A stretch of DNA of 64,000 bases from Cladochytrium replicatum (Eukaryota; Chytridiomycota; Chytridiomycetes; Cladochytriales; Cladochytriaceae). The position numbers and the translations under genes are program-made. Positions within the stretch are counted from its first letter, which is position 1, and each line of letters begins with the position of its first letter. Shown one piece after another: positions 46,602 through 58,046 of this stretch. A model generated the notes under the pieces. The model made no database searches, was not told the DNA's origin, and saw nothing but the letters and a program-made list of their open reading frames with translations. The stretch covers positions 372,001 to 436,000 of the forward strand of contig JAHLKD010000023.1 of assembly GCA_025526935.1 (NCBI GenBank), in the 5' to 3' direction.

Positions 46602-47800
46602 TCATGATAGTAACCGTTTCAAAGCAGCCTTCTTCTCTTCAGTCAACGACGCTGGGAACCGGATCTTGATCGCAGCAACCAGATCGCCCTTCTTCCCAGG
46701 CACCTTGCTTATCGGCATCCCCTCTCCCTTCAACACAATCTCCTCTCCCGGTCTGACAACAGCCGTCCCCTGACCGGCCTTAATCTCCACCGCCCTCCCG
46801 TCCAAATGCTCCACCCTCTTTACGAATCCGCACAGCGCTTCGGCGAGCTCGACTTCAACTTCGCATTTGAGGTTGTCGCCGACCCTCGTGAACCGGGGAT
46901 GTGGCTTCTCCTCAATCACAAACTCAATGTCCTGCGACTGCCCGTTGGGTAGCTCGTCCCCTTCGCCCGCGAACTTAATCTTTGTGCCGGCTTTCCAGCC
47001 TGCTTTGACGTTGATCGCGAGTATCTTTTCGGTGTTGACGGCCTGGCCAGTTGCGCCGTCGTGGATCTTGCGCGTGACTTTGAGACGCTTCGTTGTGCCC
47101 GTGTAGAGATCTTCGAGGGAGACGGGTAGTGGGCGTGTGATCGATGTCAGTGGTGTCGAATTGCTAATCGAAAAACAATATCAGAAAAACTTTGACAACG
47201 TTGCGCTCACACACAGGTCATAGCTCACCTTCTTCCTGGTCTGGGCATGCTTCCATTGCTCGAAAAGAATCCACCGGGCATCCCTCCGGGCATTCCTCCA
47301 GGCATGCCACCGCCCACTCCACCACCTCTTCTTGGGTCGTCGTCCACATCCATGAAATCTGAACCGAATGGACTCCGGCCTCCGAAAAACTGCTTGAAGA
47401 TGTCTTCGGCAGAGCTGGGCTGGAAGGGTCTGAAGCCGCTTCCACCACCGCCTCCCGGTCCACCCATGTTGAATGTAAACGTCTGCGCACCGCCAGGGAA
47501 TCCTCCCGCGCTTGCGAACGGGTTGAAACCGCCTGCTCCCCCACCACTCCCACCAGCACCGTCGGGTGGCACGCCCTTCAGGCCGTCCTCACCGAACCGA
47601 TCGTAGATTGTGCGTTTGTTCTTGTCGGAGAGAACTTCGTATGCCTCCGAGAGCTCCTTGAACTTTTTGTCAGCAAGGGCTTTGTCGTCCGGATTGCGAT
47701 CTGGATGCCACTTGAGAGCTTGCTTCCTGTAGGCCTTCTTGATGGCATCGTCGTCGGCGTCCTTGGCGACGCCCAGAATCTGGTAGTAGTCTTTGCCCAT
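46602..47800 (-). CDS. SIS1: Sis1-type (class B) DnaJ/Hsp40 co-chaperone
   Basis: Two exons (47800-47229, 47163-46602) encode 377 residues. The J-domain is at residues 1-70 with the essential HPD ([10 protein letters not shown]). It is followed by a Gly/Phe-rich region ([18 protein letters not shown]) and a Gly/Met stretch ([14 protein letters not shown]). Two C-terminal peptide-binding domains hold [20 protein letters not shown] and [17 protein letters not shown], and the tail ends ALKRLLS. There is no Cys-rich zinc region, which separates Sis1/DNAJB types from Ydj1. Family knowledge: stimulates the Hsp70 ATPase and delivers clients, with roles in translation initiation and heat-shock control. 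The single intron (47228-47164) splits a Ser codon just after the G/M region. Confidence 0.96.
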
Positions 47801-47953
47801 TGGAAGTGGAATCAACTGAGGAGAGCGCGTTCGTTTTAATTCGGACCCGAAATGGCAATTATTACATCGAGTGTCTTTGGCGTTCTGGAGGGTTCTGGCA
47901 ATTATTACAATTAACGTGTTGTTCTGATCAAATGCCCATTGACCGAGGACCTT

Positions 47954-49713
47954 CTATCCTCGAGTCGGCGGGGGCGGATACACGGCCTCCAGCTTGACAA
48001 CCTGCACCCCTTCTTCGTCCTCGTGTTCCTCACCAACACCGCGATATCCCTCGCTGTTCTCCATGGCTTCCCGAGCCCTAACGAACTTCATTCGCTGGTC
48101 CAAGCTCCACTTCGCAACCCCGCTCGCAGCAATCCCCGGTGCAGCAACCAGGTTCTCCTCGCTCGAAATCGCTGTCGTCGGAGTCCTGCTTCCGAGACTC
48201 GAGGATGACGATGTGGGAGACATTGTGCGCTGGTAGTAGTTCTTTGCGATCGGCTGGATCTGGATCGCGGGCGGGGGAGGAGCGCGTGAGGTACCATGCC
48301 AAGATGGGACTTGATGCTGCTGCCGCTGTCCGTCTGCCCCAGACGAGATCTCGGTCGCGATCTGTTCTTCAACGGATAGCGTAGTGTGTGGTGAACGCTT
48401 GCCTGGTCCAAATGCTGATCCTAGGCTCGGGAGTCGGAGCGATGTGGGGCCTTCGTGATCCTTGAAGCGGCGGTACATTATCGCACACATGACGATCATG
48501 GCGAGCAAAAAGATGAATCCTCCGATAGCTGCAAACGAAATCCCGACCTTTGCGGGTACCGGAAGGTCCTTTCCCAGGTTTGTGAGGAGAGATGGATCGC
48601 ATTCCTTGATATCGTGGGTGAGCTCACACACCACGTCGACAAACTGGCCCGGTATTCTGCATGATACGCCTGGGAGCCAGCATTCCCGGAGTCTTGACAT
48701 TGCCGCCATCGGGAACAACGGTGACGGTGCAAAGTTGTTGCTATCAAGGCGCCTAGAACGAGTGAGCTTAGGAAGAAGATCTTGCCCATCTTTGCAACAT
48801 ACAGGCTGGTGAGGCTCACGAGGTTGCCAATGGTGGTCGGAATCTGTCCGTCCAGCTGGTTTTTCTCGAGATGGAGCGAAATCAGATTTGTCAGATTTCC
48901 AATAGATCTCGGAACAGGTCCAGTCAAGGCGTTCCCCACAAGATCTCTACCAATATCAACAGTTCCTAAGCTTTGCTATTCGCAAATGTAATGCAACCGT
49001 CCACTTACATATCCATGGCTCTCTTCATAGTACCGATTGAATCGTCAATCTGCCCTCTCAATCCATCGTTTTTCAGCCACCTTTAACATGAGATTAAGAT
49101 TGTCGCAAGAGCAATTACGTATGCTTAGCTCACAAGTTCATGATATAAGGATTTTCGATCGTCAAGTCCGTCCACGGAATTGCCGACGTACTCATATCAC
49201 ACCCTTGTACATTCCTAAATTGGTCAGTAAATCATGTTAATCATGTTGGGCCAATACACGGAATGTTGTTGCGCTTACAGCGTACCCAGGAGTGGCAGAC
49301 CAGTAACATTCAAAAACGGTCCAACACATCCCTGCACGTTCATCACAGATCTAAATGAATAGAATTAGACACATTAAAGTTGAGTCCATCGAAACTTACA
49401 CCTCGTCCACGTACGGGACCCACCCGCGCATGTTGCAGATCACATTGACGCCAGGCGTGTAAGCCGGGTTCATCCCCCACGGCCACGCCGTCACATCACT
49501 ACCCGTTCACAACTCAATACACCAAAAAATTGGGAACATCCTTTCGTGATACCTGTACAAAGTGCGCGTGGACGAGCAGCACTGCGTGGTGTCCTCGGGC
49601 CACAAGTTCGTGACATTGATCGCCATAAACGAGGCGCGAAGGTACGTGCATTGGTTTAAAAGGGTTGGGACGCCCCCGTGGGGAAGGTCTGGGATCGTCG
49701 GATCAACGTTCAT
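47954..49713 (-). CDS. Leucine-rich-repeat membrane protein, receptor-like, without kinase
   Basis: Seven exons close in phase (475 residues): 49713-49553, 49498-49400, 49350-49279, 49214-49134, 49080-49009, 48946-48803, 48752-47954. The N-terminal Cys-rich cap (CTYLRASFMAINVTNLWPED, QCCSS) is followed by about five LRRs (GNALTGPVPRSIGNLTNLIS, LHLEKNQLDGQIPTTIGNLV). A Cys-containing C-cap comes next, then one membrane helix (VGISFAAIGGFIFLLAMIVM) with a basic stop-transfer (YRRFKD). A cytoplasmic tail of about 190 residues is rich in Ser/Pro and holds a short helical segment (AKWSLDQRMKFVRAREAMEN). No kinase domain is present. The ATG chosen lacks a signal peptide, so a short 5' exon with one has probably been missed. 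Likely a surface sensor or adhesion protein. Confidence 0.82.
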
Positions 49714-50449
49714 TTGTTGCGTCGAGCACGTAATTAGAGCCCCGGATGGTAATTCGAATGCTCAATATGAAGCTCTTTCGATGTGACTCCTCAGCTGGGA
49801 TGGTCGGAAGGGCGGGATTCGGACACCAGCGCGTTCCTCAACGCGTTTTTTTGGATTTTTGAAAAAAATAAGATTAGAAAAAGACAGAATCGATAAAAAA
49901 ACATTTGTGGACATTTTGGGCGAAAAATATTATCTTATGCACCGAACTCTTCATAGGAAGGAGGAAAAACAGAAAAGAAACCACAAAAACGAAAACAATG
50001 CATAAAAGAACTTGCCTTAAAATTACCCAAAAAATAAGCGCTGGTTCGAGTAAGCAACACTAACAAACAATAGAAAACACAGTTAAGATTGCGTATTCAG
50101 GGGGTTGAAAAAGAAAAATGAAGTAAAAAGATGCACACGAATTTGTCAGTTTTCTTTTCTCGAAATAAAAATGAGAATTTCGGTGCATGTCTGGCATAGA
50201 TAGCCCAAACAATGGCAAGGAAAATAGGAACGATCAAAGCAAAGAACTAGAGTAAAACTCAAGCAGAAAAAGCATATAACGCAGAGAAGGGCGCACCCAT
50301 ACATAACAAAAGGCAATCAAGGGAGCATGAAGGTCTGCTTCCCTTGAATCCAACCGCAAAGAAAACAAAAAGAATCTTCTTCTCAATCTCAATGGCAACC
50401 TCTTTGCAAAAACAAAACGCTCTCTGCATGCCAAACCATTTTTTCCCCA
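49714..50449. other. Intergenic stretch
   Basis: AT-rich DNA lies between the LRR gene and the next minus-strand gene. It likely holds the missing first exon and promoter of the LRR gene, and the 3' untranslated region of the disordered Ser/Arg-rich gene. A purine-rich, A-rich run (about 49855-50130) contains many AAAA stretches. No open frame is supported. Confidence 0.45.
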
Positions 50450-53400
50450 TCACCCGCCTTTCCCAATGCTGAACATACGTCTCCAGAACGATGCCCCCTT
50501 CCACCACTTCTTCTCTCCAGCACCACCTTCTTCCTTCTTGTGCTTTTCGACACTCTCCCTCCGACTCTCCACCCTCACTGGCACTCCCGCGTTCCCATTC
50601 CTCCACCACTTCCCGCCATCCTCGCTCCTCCGTCCCACATAACTGCTCCCCTCGCTCGAACCAAAGCTCCCGCTGTCCGAAAGCATCGACCGCCGACTCA
50701 CCCTCCTCCTCGGCTCCTCGAGCGGCGCAGAGACCGACAACTGCGCACTCCCAAACCACTTCCCGCCGACGTCTTCGCTCGATCTGTACTCTGACGCGTT
50801 CGAGCGGGAACTTGGTTTCCGATGCGGGTGGTGGTGGTCGGATGCGAGGAGGAGGATGCCGCGCGGGGAGGACGATGATGAAGCGCGGGAGGCCGCGAGG
50901 GACGCGGAGCGAGGCGGGGGCGGGAGGAAGTTGAGGTCTTCGGATTGAGAGAGGGATTTTGATGGGGATTTCGAGCGACGCCGAGAGCTGAACCAGGATC
51001 GCTTGGAAGGGGTTGGTGATGATGAACGCGGTGGTGGTTGGGGTGAGGCAGGTGCTGGGCAGGCCTCGCGTCGGGAGTAGGTGCGGGGTTGTGGTTGGAG
51101 GGACGAGGTGCGTGCCGGAGGTTGTGCGGAGAGTGTTGGGGTGCTTGGTCTGCGTGAGGGTGTTGTTGATGGGGCTGGGGATCCAGAGCGGCGAGGGGAG
51201 GTAGGCGTTGTTGGGCGCGGGGGACTTGATGTGAGGCTGCTTGATGAGGATTTCTTCACCAGCTTGGCGAGGGACGGGCCCGGGAATGTTTGTGATTTGC
51301 GGCTCAGACCTGCTTGCTGTTGTTTTGGTTGGTGTTCCGGTACACTTATTGTCCGATGACGTTGACTTGCATTGGTCACGGTCTCAAAAACCTTGGCGTT
51401 GCCTTTCGATTCCGCGACTACGAATGCCTGCGCTGCCATCGCGGCCTTTTCAAACATCCGCCTTTGAGCCATCCAGCGATCCACATGTTCATCCTCGTTC
51501 CGTGTCGACGTGCTTCCCGATCCTCTAAAGGTAGACATACTTGAGCGTTCCGAGTTGGATTTTTCGCGACGCATGCGCAAGTCTTCAAGGAACTCGAGGA
51601 AACCTTCGTCATCGCTACCGTAGTACGAACCTGTGAACTCAAAGTCTCCGTCTTCAGTGGCGGTCACAGAACTCATGCTGAGACTGGACGCCCGTCTTGT
51701 GACATGCCTTCCACTTCTAGAACTCGTCGCGTTCGGCGCGGCTTCAAACAACGAGAGCGCATCGACGTCGCCCTCAACCAACATCGCAGTCACATCCCGT
51801 CCGTTGTTGCGGAGAGACGCTTGTCGTCTCGGCGCAACTAATTTGGTCGCCCTCGTATACCCGTCCCCATTTACAACCACAACCGAGCTCGAAGATACTG
51901 CGTTCCGTCTTTTCGAACTGATCATCCGCTCTGCGAAGCTCCCAGGTACATAAGCCTGCACGGTCGTGCTCGATGCGCTCCAATCCGAGTCCTGACCAGG
52001 CGGAACATACACCCTCTTCGAGCTGCTATCCCGTCGCCGCCCGTCCGCGCTCCCGTCGCGTCTTCGACGCCGCCCCTTCTTCTTCTTCTTCTTGGACTCA
52101 GAAGCGATCTCCTCACCACCTGAATCCGAGTCAACCTCTTTAGAAAGTTCACGTACGCCGCCCTCGAGACTGTTTGCGTCGGACAGTAAGGCAGTGTCCA
52201 TGCCAGAGTGGAGCGAGAGAACTTGCAGCATCAGGTTCGCGATCTGAACGCGCTGGCATGTGGGGCGGGTGAGCTGGGAGAGCTTGGTGTAGCTGAGGTG
52301 GTACAGCTGGCGATCGGTCTCAAAGTCATGAGGTGGGACGACGTCGATTTTGGAGGTGGCGGCCGCGAAGGAGGCCGCGCCGATCTCGGACGCTTGGAGG
52401 TCGGCTTCGCTCAGGACGGGTGAGAGCGGGAATGGAGCGGCGGCGATGGGATCGTTCGGTGGGATGAGGTCCACGTCGATCACACACGTGTCTTGTTTGT
52501 CATAGATGGATGTTCGAGAAGCTAGAAAGAACAACACGTAGTGAGCACCTTGAAACAAAAGATCCGGCCTTTCATGACGAACCTGAACGGAGGCTTTCAC
52601 TATGGTCGTAGCGGAGCCCTGAACGTGCCCCGCTGAGACTCTCACTAGATCTCACTCCCAATCGTGACCCATCTCCTCGGCCCTCACTTGAACACCTCAA
52701 GCTCTCGCTCGACCTCACCCCCAACCTCTCGCCTTGCGACCTGCGACCATCACCCAGTTCACTCGAAACATCTGAGGTCGACGACACCGTATCGCTTGAC
52801 ACCTGGTCGTTTAGCGGCGGGAAAGTCTTGTGCAGATCCGAGGTTGATCTATACAAGATCGGAAACAGATCGTCCGCAGGCTCTCCATCAAATCTCGCCA
52901 AGCTCAACGCACTCTGGTAGCTCAATGGCGATGTCGAGCTTCCGAACCCAATCTCGCTCATCGATGATGATGGGCTGCGATCCACAGGGTCCGGATCATC
53001 GTTAGGTGTTGACCCGGTGCGGAGGCGAGACGAACGTGAGCGAAACAATAATTTGCGGTTGTTCATTGGGGAGGTTGGGAAGTGCGCGCTGGTGTCTGTG
53101 AAGACCATCGTTGAGTTGAAGGATGACGCGGTCGGGATGTTGGAATCGGGAGAACTCTGGTCAACGAAATCAGTGAAGGACTGAAAGCCGGAAGAAGGAG
53201 TTTGGTCGGACGTGGAAATTAGAGAGGGAGGCCGAAGTACAGGGGAGTGTGAGCTGATTATGACGGATGCGTTATCGTCGATTGTAGTGCTGTCATGTTG
53301 ATATGAATCAGATGTGGAGAGTGAGCTTGCGATGTAATTCATGGCAGAGTGGGCAGCAGCAGCGGCCTCTGTAGCGGATACGCCGCTGGCTGCTGTACGC

Positions 53401-53984
53401 AGTATCCATGTTGCTGTTCGAACAATGCTGCTTTTGTTCGAAGCGATACTGGAAGAGCTGGGTCTGCGATCGAGACCGCGGTGGTGGTGAGGCTGCAGAT
53501 GCGATTGTAGAGAGCTTGTGGAACCATTAAAAAGACCGAAAGGAGCAAACGACGGGTCAGATATTACTTCAGCCGACGGATCCAGAGAAGATGAAATGAT
53601 GGAGCGAGCATCGCTTGCACTTCTCTTTCTAACTCTTTCGAGAGTCGATTTCCCCGATTTCGAAGAGATCGGGCGTGATGGGGAGTATCTGTGGAAGCTT
53701 GACGGTATTGAGCGCGAGTAGTTGGTGTTTTTCTGGAGGAGGGTGGTAGAAACGGAGGATTGAGAGTGAGCCCGAGCGTGGTTGCGACGGGCGATTCTCA
53801 GGTCTGGAGGTTCCGACCTCGATCTGCGGGCTTCGAGAGGCGAGAGACCATTAAGCTTTGGTGGAGCGTAGAAGGTGGCGCTCTTAGCTCTCCTGAAGCG
53901 ATTGAGCCTCATTGCGATGGGGTCGACTTGCAGTGGCCGCGACCTCCGCTTCCTACGGAGGTAGTTGTGGTTGTACGTGAGCAT
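50450..53984 (-). CDS. Large disordered Ser/Arg-rich protein of unknown function
   Basis: Two exons (53984-52583 and 52521-50450), joined in phase through a 61-nt intron, encode 1157 residues. Nearly the whole protein is low-complexity: Ser, Arg, Pro and Thr, with basic clusters at the start (RRKRRSRP) and a Lys/Arg cluster in the middle (KKKKKGRRRRR). A Pro/Ser-rich region with SP-type sites precedes a basic, aromatic C-terminus (KWWKGASFWRRMFSIGKGG) that could bind membranes. One short block looks folded and conserved: DRQLYHLSYTKLSQLTRPTC followed by VQIANLMLQVLSLHSGMD. Repeated SES and SSESL units (GVRSSESL twice) occur before the intron. I do not recognise the family; a phosphorylated scaffold is only a guess. 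The splice is supported because both flanking frames are open and end there. Confidence 0.7.
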
Positions 53985-54960
53985 GAGGAGAAACGATTTG
54001 ACAGATGATAACACACGGATAGGATCGCATTCGCAAGGAGAGACACGCGTCAGGGACAGAACACGGTAGCACGTGAAAGGAACGATTTAACCAAAGAGAG
54101 CCAGACACGTGCACGCATCACTATCGGATCACATCAATCAAGAGAAGAGTCGGAGGTAGATAGGCAGGGGCGGTTGGGCAGCACAGATAACAACAACCGT
54201 AGTGGGATGGAGGTGCAACGGGTGTGCGTGGGGTGGTGTTCCATCAACAACATCGGCAGAGCATGCAGAGACATAGCCCACAATTTCGGGATTATTTGTG
54301 CGGCTTTGAAATTCTTGCCTTTAAAATTGAAAAATATATATTATTGCACAGTATCGGCTCTGGGCACATCCGTGATCAGAAGGATAAAGGTCACTTTCTC
54401 CTCAGCGGATACGTATTACGGTGATCTCTCTAAAGATAGGCACGACTCAGTACGAGGAACAAATACAAAATAGGAAAGAGAAAACTGACTAAAGGTAGTT
54501 ATAGCTAGACTAAGAGTGATTCTACCTCACTCATGTCTGTCTGAATTTTACCGATCCAAGATGTCCGTATCCAAAATATTATATAATACCTCATGCTACA
54601 AAAGTGGAACCAACGAGGGAGCCTGAATGAAAAGGCCCTTGTCTCAACTTCCAGCTTTTTTGTCTCAACTGCCAGTGTTTTATCTTCCCGTTTGGCTTTC
54701 ATTGGAAATGCAAGTTGTGCATCTTCTTGCGTCGCCTGCCAACATTCTTTCTCAAAGTTAACTTCGACATTTCCACCTACTATCAATTGAGGAAAGCCCA
54801 CATGATCATGACATGTTTGGAGCAAAAGTTCTTGGGTCTTTGACTGACGCGAACGTTTACGAACAGAAGCTGACAATTCACACAAGATGCCAAACCTTTG
54901 CTGCTAGATTTTGCCTTTTTTTTGTTTTTTGTTCCCTCTAATGCCTGTATGTGAGAAGCA
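53985..54960. other. Intergenic stretch, possible relic
   Basis: This region holds the promoter side of the disordered Ser/Arg-rich gene, then AT-rich sequence. On the minus strand, 54885-54505 is open and contains a coiled-coil-like run (KREDKTLAVETKKLEVETRA), which could be part of a decayed element. No family was identified, so it is not called as a gene. A pyrimidine-rich tract lies at about 54905-54935. Confidence 0.35.
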
Positions 54961-54965
54961 CAGTT

Positions 54966-55541
54966 TCACACAAGGGGTTGGGAAACAGGTGGCCAAGCTG
55001 ATATAGCAGGAACAAACGAAGACATACTGTTGAGAGATGTTGGTGTGGGGGTAGCAACAAAGGGGTGACGAAGTTTCAAATTGTGGACAGGGGCAAAGGA
55101 AACTGCAATTGGTCCATTATGCGCAACAGCTAAAGACTGAAAATGCAACATCAACGGATGAAGTGGGGGCACAACAGGCATCGGAACAATGAGATCATTT
55201 TGACACGCGGAAAAATAAGGAGATGAACCATAACCAACTGGATATGACCGATAGAATTGCAACACAGCAGCTGGTAACAGAGGGCTGGAATCACTAGACC
55301 AGCGAGCAAACATACGTGCCTGAAGGTACTTCAGCCTGAACTCAAAAGTAGGAATTTGCGCAAACAGCAACAAACCAACACGCGAAGTGGTATGGGCTAG
55401 CGAAAACAGACGACACAGTGCATGATAACAAAAACGCTCGTACCTGAAGCTGAGCAGTGGAAGGCCGAATAAGTGCTAAACCAAACTCAAGTGAAGGTCT
55501 AATAAAGACAAAAACAACAACGTAGGTTGGGCTTGCTAATA
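54966..55541 (-). mobile_element. LINE-like fragment, copy A
   Basis: On the minus strand this encodes a post-reverse-transcriptase segment (PTFEFRLKYLQARMFARW, then GPIAVSFAPVHNLKLRHPF). It aligns in wording with copy C (DLQFRLQYLQFQMFQRW, YGSIAASFAPLASAHPH). It is cut at its 5' side by the A-rich tail of copy B at about 55540. No 3' tail can be assigned at 54966. Confidence 0.65.
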
Positions 55542-55542
55542 A

Positions 55543-56775
55543 ATTTTTTTTATTTATTATTTGCACATTCAATGCATAACAATAAAAAACACCCAAAGTG
55601 CTTTACAAGATGGTTGTGGACCAGCACATAGGGAAGCGCGCAAGTCGGAGGGCAAAGCAAAATAGAAATCAGAGATCTTAAAACTCATTCCTGTGACTAC
55701 CCGTCAGGCTCTGCTCAGGTGTCAAATACAGGTGAGGGATAAAGAAAAGAAAGAACACTCAACAATGCGAAGAATATAACAGCAAAGAGCAAATCACTGG
55801 GTCAAACGAAGGTCAGAAGCTGAGGTCATCAAAGGGGCAAACAATCGAGCGAGATGCAACAGCGTAAAAAGATGAGACGGATCAACAAGATTGCAGTAGA
55901 ACAATGCAACAGCTGGCTCAGACGTAGTAGCAATCGCCTTGGCACTTCGATGGAGCAGAGAGTCATAGCGTGGCAGAGAGTCGGAACTGTCAGCATACGA
56001 AGGAGGGGACACAGCCAAATCAGTGATTTCTCGACCAGGTAAGTGTTTGCCGATCAGATCAGCAGCATAAGAACGACAAAGAAATTCAACAGAATCAGAG
56101 CCGAGAAATGAGATGTAGCAGATGCCATGGTAAGCGGTATACGGAAGATCTTTGTGAAGCAACACACGAAGGTACCTACCTGATTGGGCCAACCCAAAAC
56201 CAGAAAATCGGAGAGTAGTGAAGGATTCGGCACATTCTTTGACAAATTTGAAGCTTCTATGCGAGGTCGGCAGGTCGTCCAAGAGGAAGTGCGAACAAGT
56301 AAGCTCATTCATGGAATCATTGGCAGCAGGTGATGAGGCTGGAGATGGGGCTGAGCAAGTGGCTGAACTGTCAAGAGTGGTGGTGGCAGTGTGGGTGGCA
56401 CCAGGGGCAGTGCTGGTGGCAGTGTGGGTGGCTCCAAGGGCACAGGTGGCAGCGACATGTAAATGTGGAGTAGAAGCAGGGAGAGTTGGAAGCAGATCAG
56501 GGTTGAGGGTAGCAGGGGAGAGAGCAGAAAGGGAGCGCAATAGAAGTGCAGAGCACTTTAGGATGGCCAGGGAACTTGCAAAGTCAGAAGGCAGAGCAGA
56601 GGCAAGTGAGAGAGATAAGGAATGAGCAGGGGAGTAGCCCCTGCTAGTCAGCAGACTGCTCAGAAGAGAAGCAGGTGAGAGGGTCAATGGAGAGCTAAGG
56701 GAGAGAGGAGCAGAGGAGAAAAGAAAGGGCAGCAGGGTACAAGGCTCACAGTTGCAATATATAAGCAAAAGTGAG
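55543..56775 (-). mobile_element. LINE-like copy B with intact 324-codon frame
   Basis: A minus-strand frame (56768-55794) encodes an Ala/Ser/Leu/Pro-rich N-terminal half and a more globular end (FVKECAESFTTLRFSGFG, LPYTAYHGICYISFLGSDS, GREITDLAVSPPSYADSSD). After its stop lies a roughly 250-nt 3' region clearly homologous to that of copy C (GACGGGTAGTCACAGG, CCCTATGTGCTGGTCCAC, CTTGTAAAGCACTTTGGG). It ends in an A-rich tail (ATAAATAAAAAAAA) at about 55545. The coding part differs from that of copy C, so copy B may be an ORF1-like segment joined to the shared 3' end, or a non-autonomous partner. Confidence 0.65.
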
Positions 56776-56786
56776 GTGCAAATTTA

Positions 56787-57086
56787 TTTTTTTTTTGAAC
56801 TTCATAATATGTATTTATTGTCCAACCAATACATATCACCCGCTGGTGCAAAATCCAAATACAAGTGTAAAACTACACGTAATTGGCAGCACATGGGGAG
56901 CCGTGCGAGCCGTAGGAAAGAGGAGCGAAGGCAAGGGCGAATCGAAGGAGGTGTGGCGCGGTACTTGCACGTGACCCGATATTGCGAGAGATATATTTCG
57001 TAGGAAATTCGAATCCAGTCCCCTATAGGATTCGAACCGCGGAGTTTAGCTTCGAAAAGTCGCATTCGTACCGACTGAGCCAGTAG
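56787..57086 (-). mobile_element. tRNA-derived SINE
   Basis: On the minus strand the element begins with a tRNA-like head. It has an exact box A TGGCTCAGTCGG (57082-57071) and an exact box B GGTTCGAATCC (57038-57028) at normal spacing. The acceptor and T stems cannot pair, so it is not a working tRNA. A unique body of about 200 bp follows, then the end GAAGTTC plus a run of ten A (56796-56787). RNA polymerase III promoter boxes plus a poly(A) tail are the hallmark of SINEs. Confidence 0.75.
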
Positions 57087-57099
57087 AAATTTTTTTTTT

Positions 57100-58020
57100 T
57101 TAACAATATTATTATTTATTTTGCACATACAATGCATAACAAAAAACAACACCCAAAGTGCCTTACAAGATGGTCATGGACCAGCACATAGGGAAGCGCG
57201 CGCAGCATAAGGAAAAGCAACAAAGCAAAACAGAGAATGTAAACTCAAACCTGTGGCTACCCGTCAGATACTGCTAAGGTGCCAAAAAAACAGGTGAGTA
57301 ATAAATAATAAAAAAGAAACCGTTAAAGATCCACAAATGCAGGGCCAAAGAGGGAGTCTGGAGGAGAAACTTCTAATGGCAGACCCATACAGTGAAGCCA
57401 AATCTTATGGAGACAACGAAAAACTAGATACCACGGTGCAAGATTCACTGGGTTGACAATGCGAAGTGGACGAAGGCTATCAATTGCAACGTCAAGCGGA
57501 AGTTGTAAAACAGGAACAGGAACAGGAGGCAACAATAGGTCAAGACGCAGACATTCTGAAACATGAGATCTAGAGAGAGTTGCAGTGCGGCAGTGACAAC
57601 ACTGCTTGCGGGGGTGATAAAACAAACGTCCAAGGCGATACTGCAGAAGCCTCAAGATTGACGAAATAGGGAAGCATGGAGGAGCAATTGCTAGCACATG
57701 AGGGTGTGCAGATGCAAGGGGAGCAAAGCTAGCAGCTATAGAACCATAGGCAGATGAGGCTACTTGGTGAAAGTGAGTTGCGATAACATCAGAAGGTTTG
57801 GGAACTACAACATTTGCAGCCGGGAAGAGGAAGTGATTGTTGAAAGGGACAGGAGAACAACGAAAGTGCTTTCCCTGGTAAAGAAAGAATGACAACATAG
57901 AGTGAACCATATAAGGGGCATCATCATCCAGCCAACGTTGAAACATCTGAAACTGCAGATATTGAAGCCGAAACTGAAGGTCAGGAAACGTAAAAAACAG
58001 TACAACCCCAGCAATTTTTT
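57100..58020 (-). mobile_element. LINE-like copy C, 5'-truncated, next to tRNA-Pro
   Basis: A minus-strand frame (58027-57323) covers the region after reverse transcriptase. It contains DLQFRLQYLQFQMFQRWLDD and a C-terminal zinc-knuckle-like C-x2-C-x8-H-x3-C (CCHCRTATLSRSHVSEC), typical of the end of LINE ORF2. The 3' region resembles copy B (CCCTATGTGCTGGTCCATG, CTTGTAAGGCACTTTGGG) and ends in TTGTT plus about 12 A (57088-57100), directly against the SINE head. The 5' end stops about 27 bp before the tRNA-Pro gene; reverse transcriptase and endonuclease are missing. Confidence 0.75.
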
Positions 58021-58046
58021 TTTCCACGTTTTTTTTGGGAAAACGT

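Noticed and set aside
52521-52645. Two separate genes on the minus strand meeting near 52.6 kb
   Set aside because: Both frames end at a GT/AG pair that joins them in phase into one protein, so a single two-exon gene is simpler.
57013-57085. Minus-strand sequence with perfect tRNA A and B boxes
   Set aside because: Not called as a tRNA gene because acceptor and T stems do not pair; treated as the head of a SINE.
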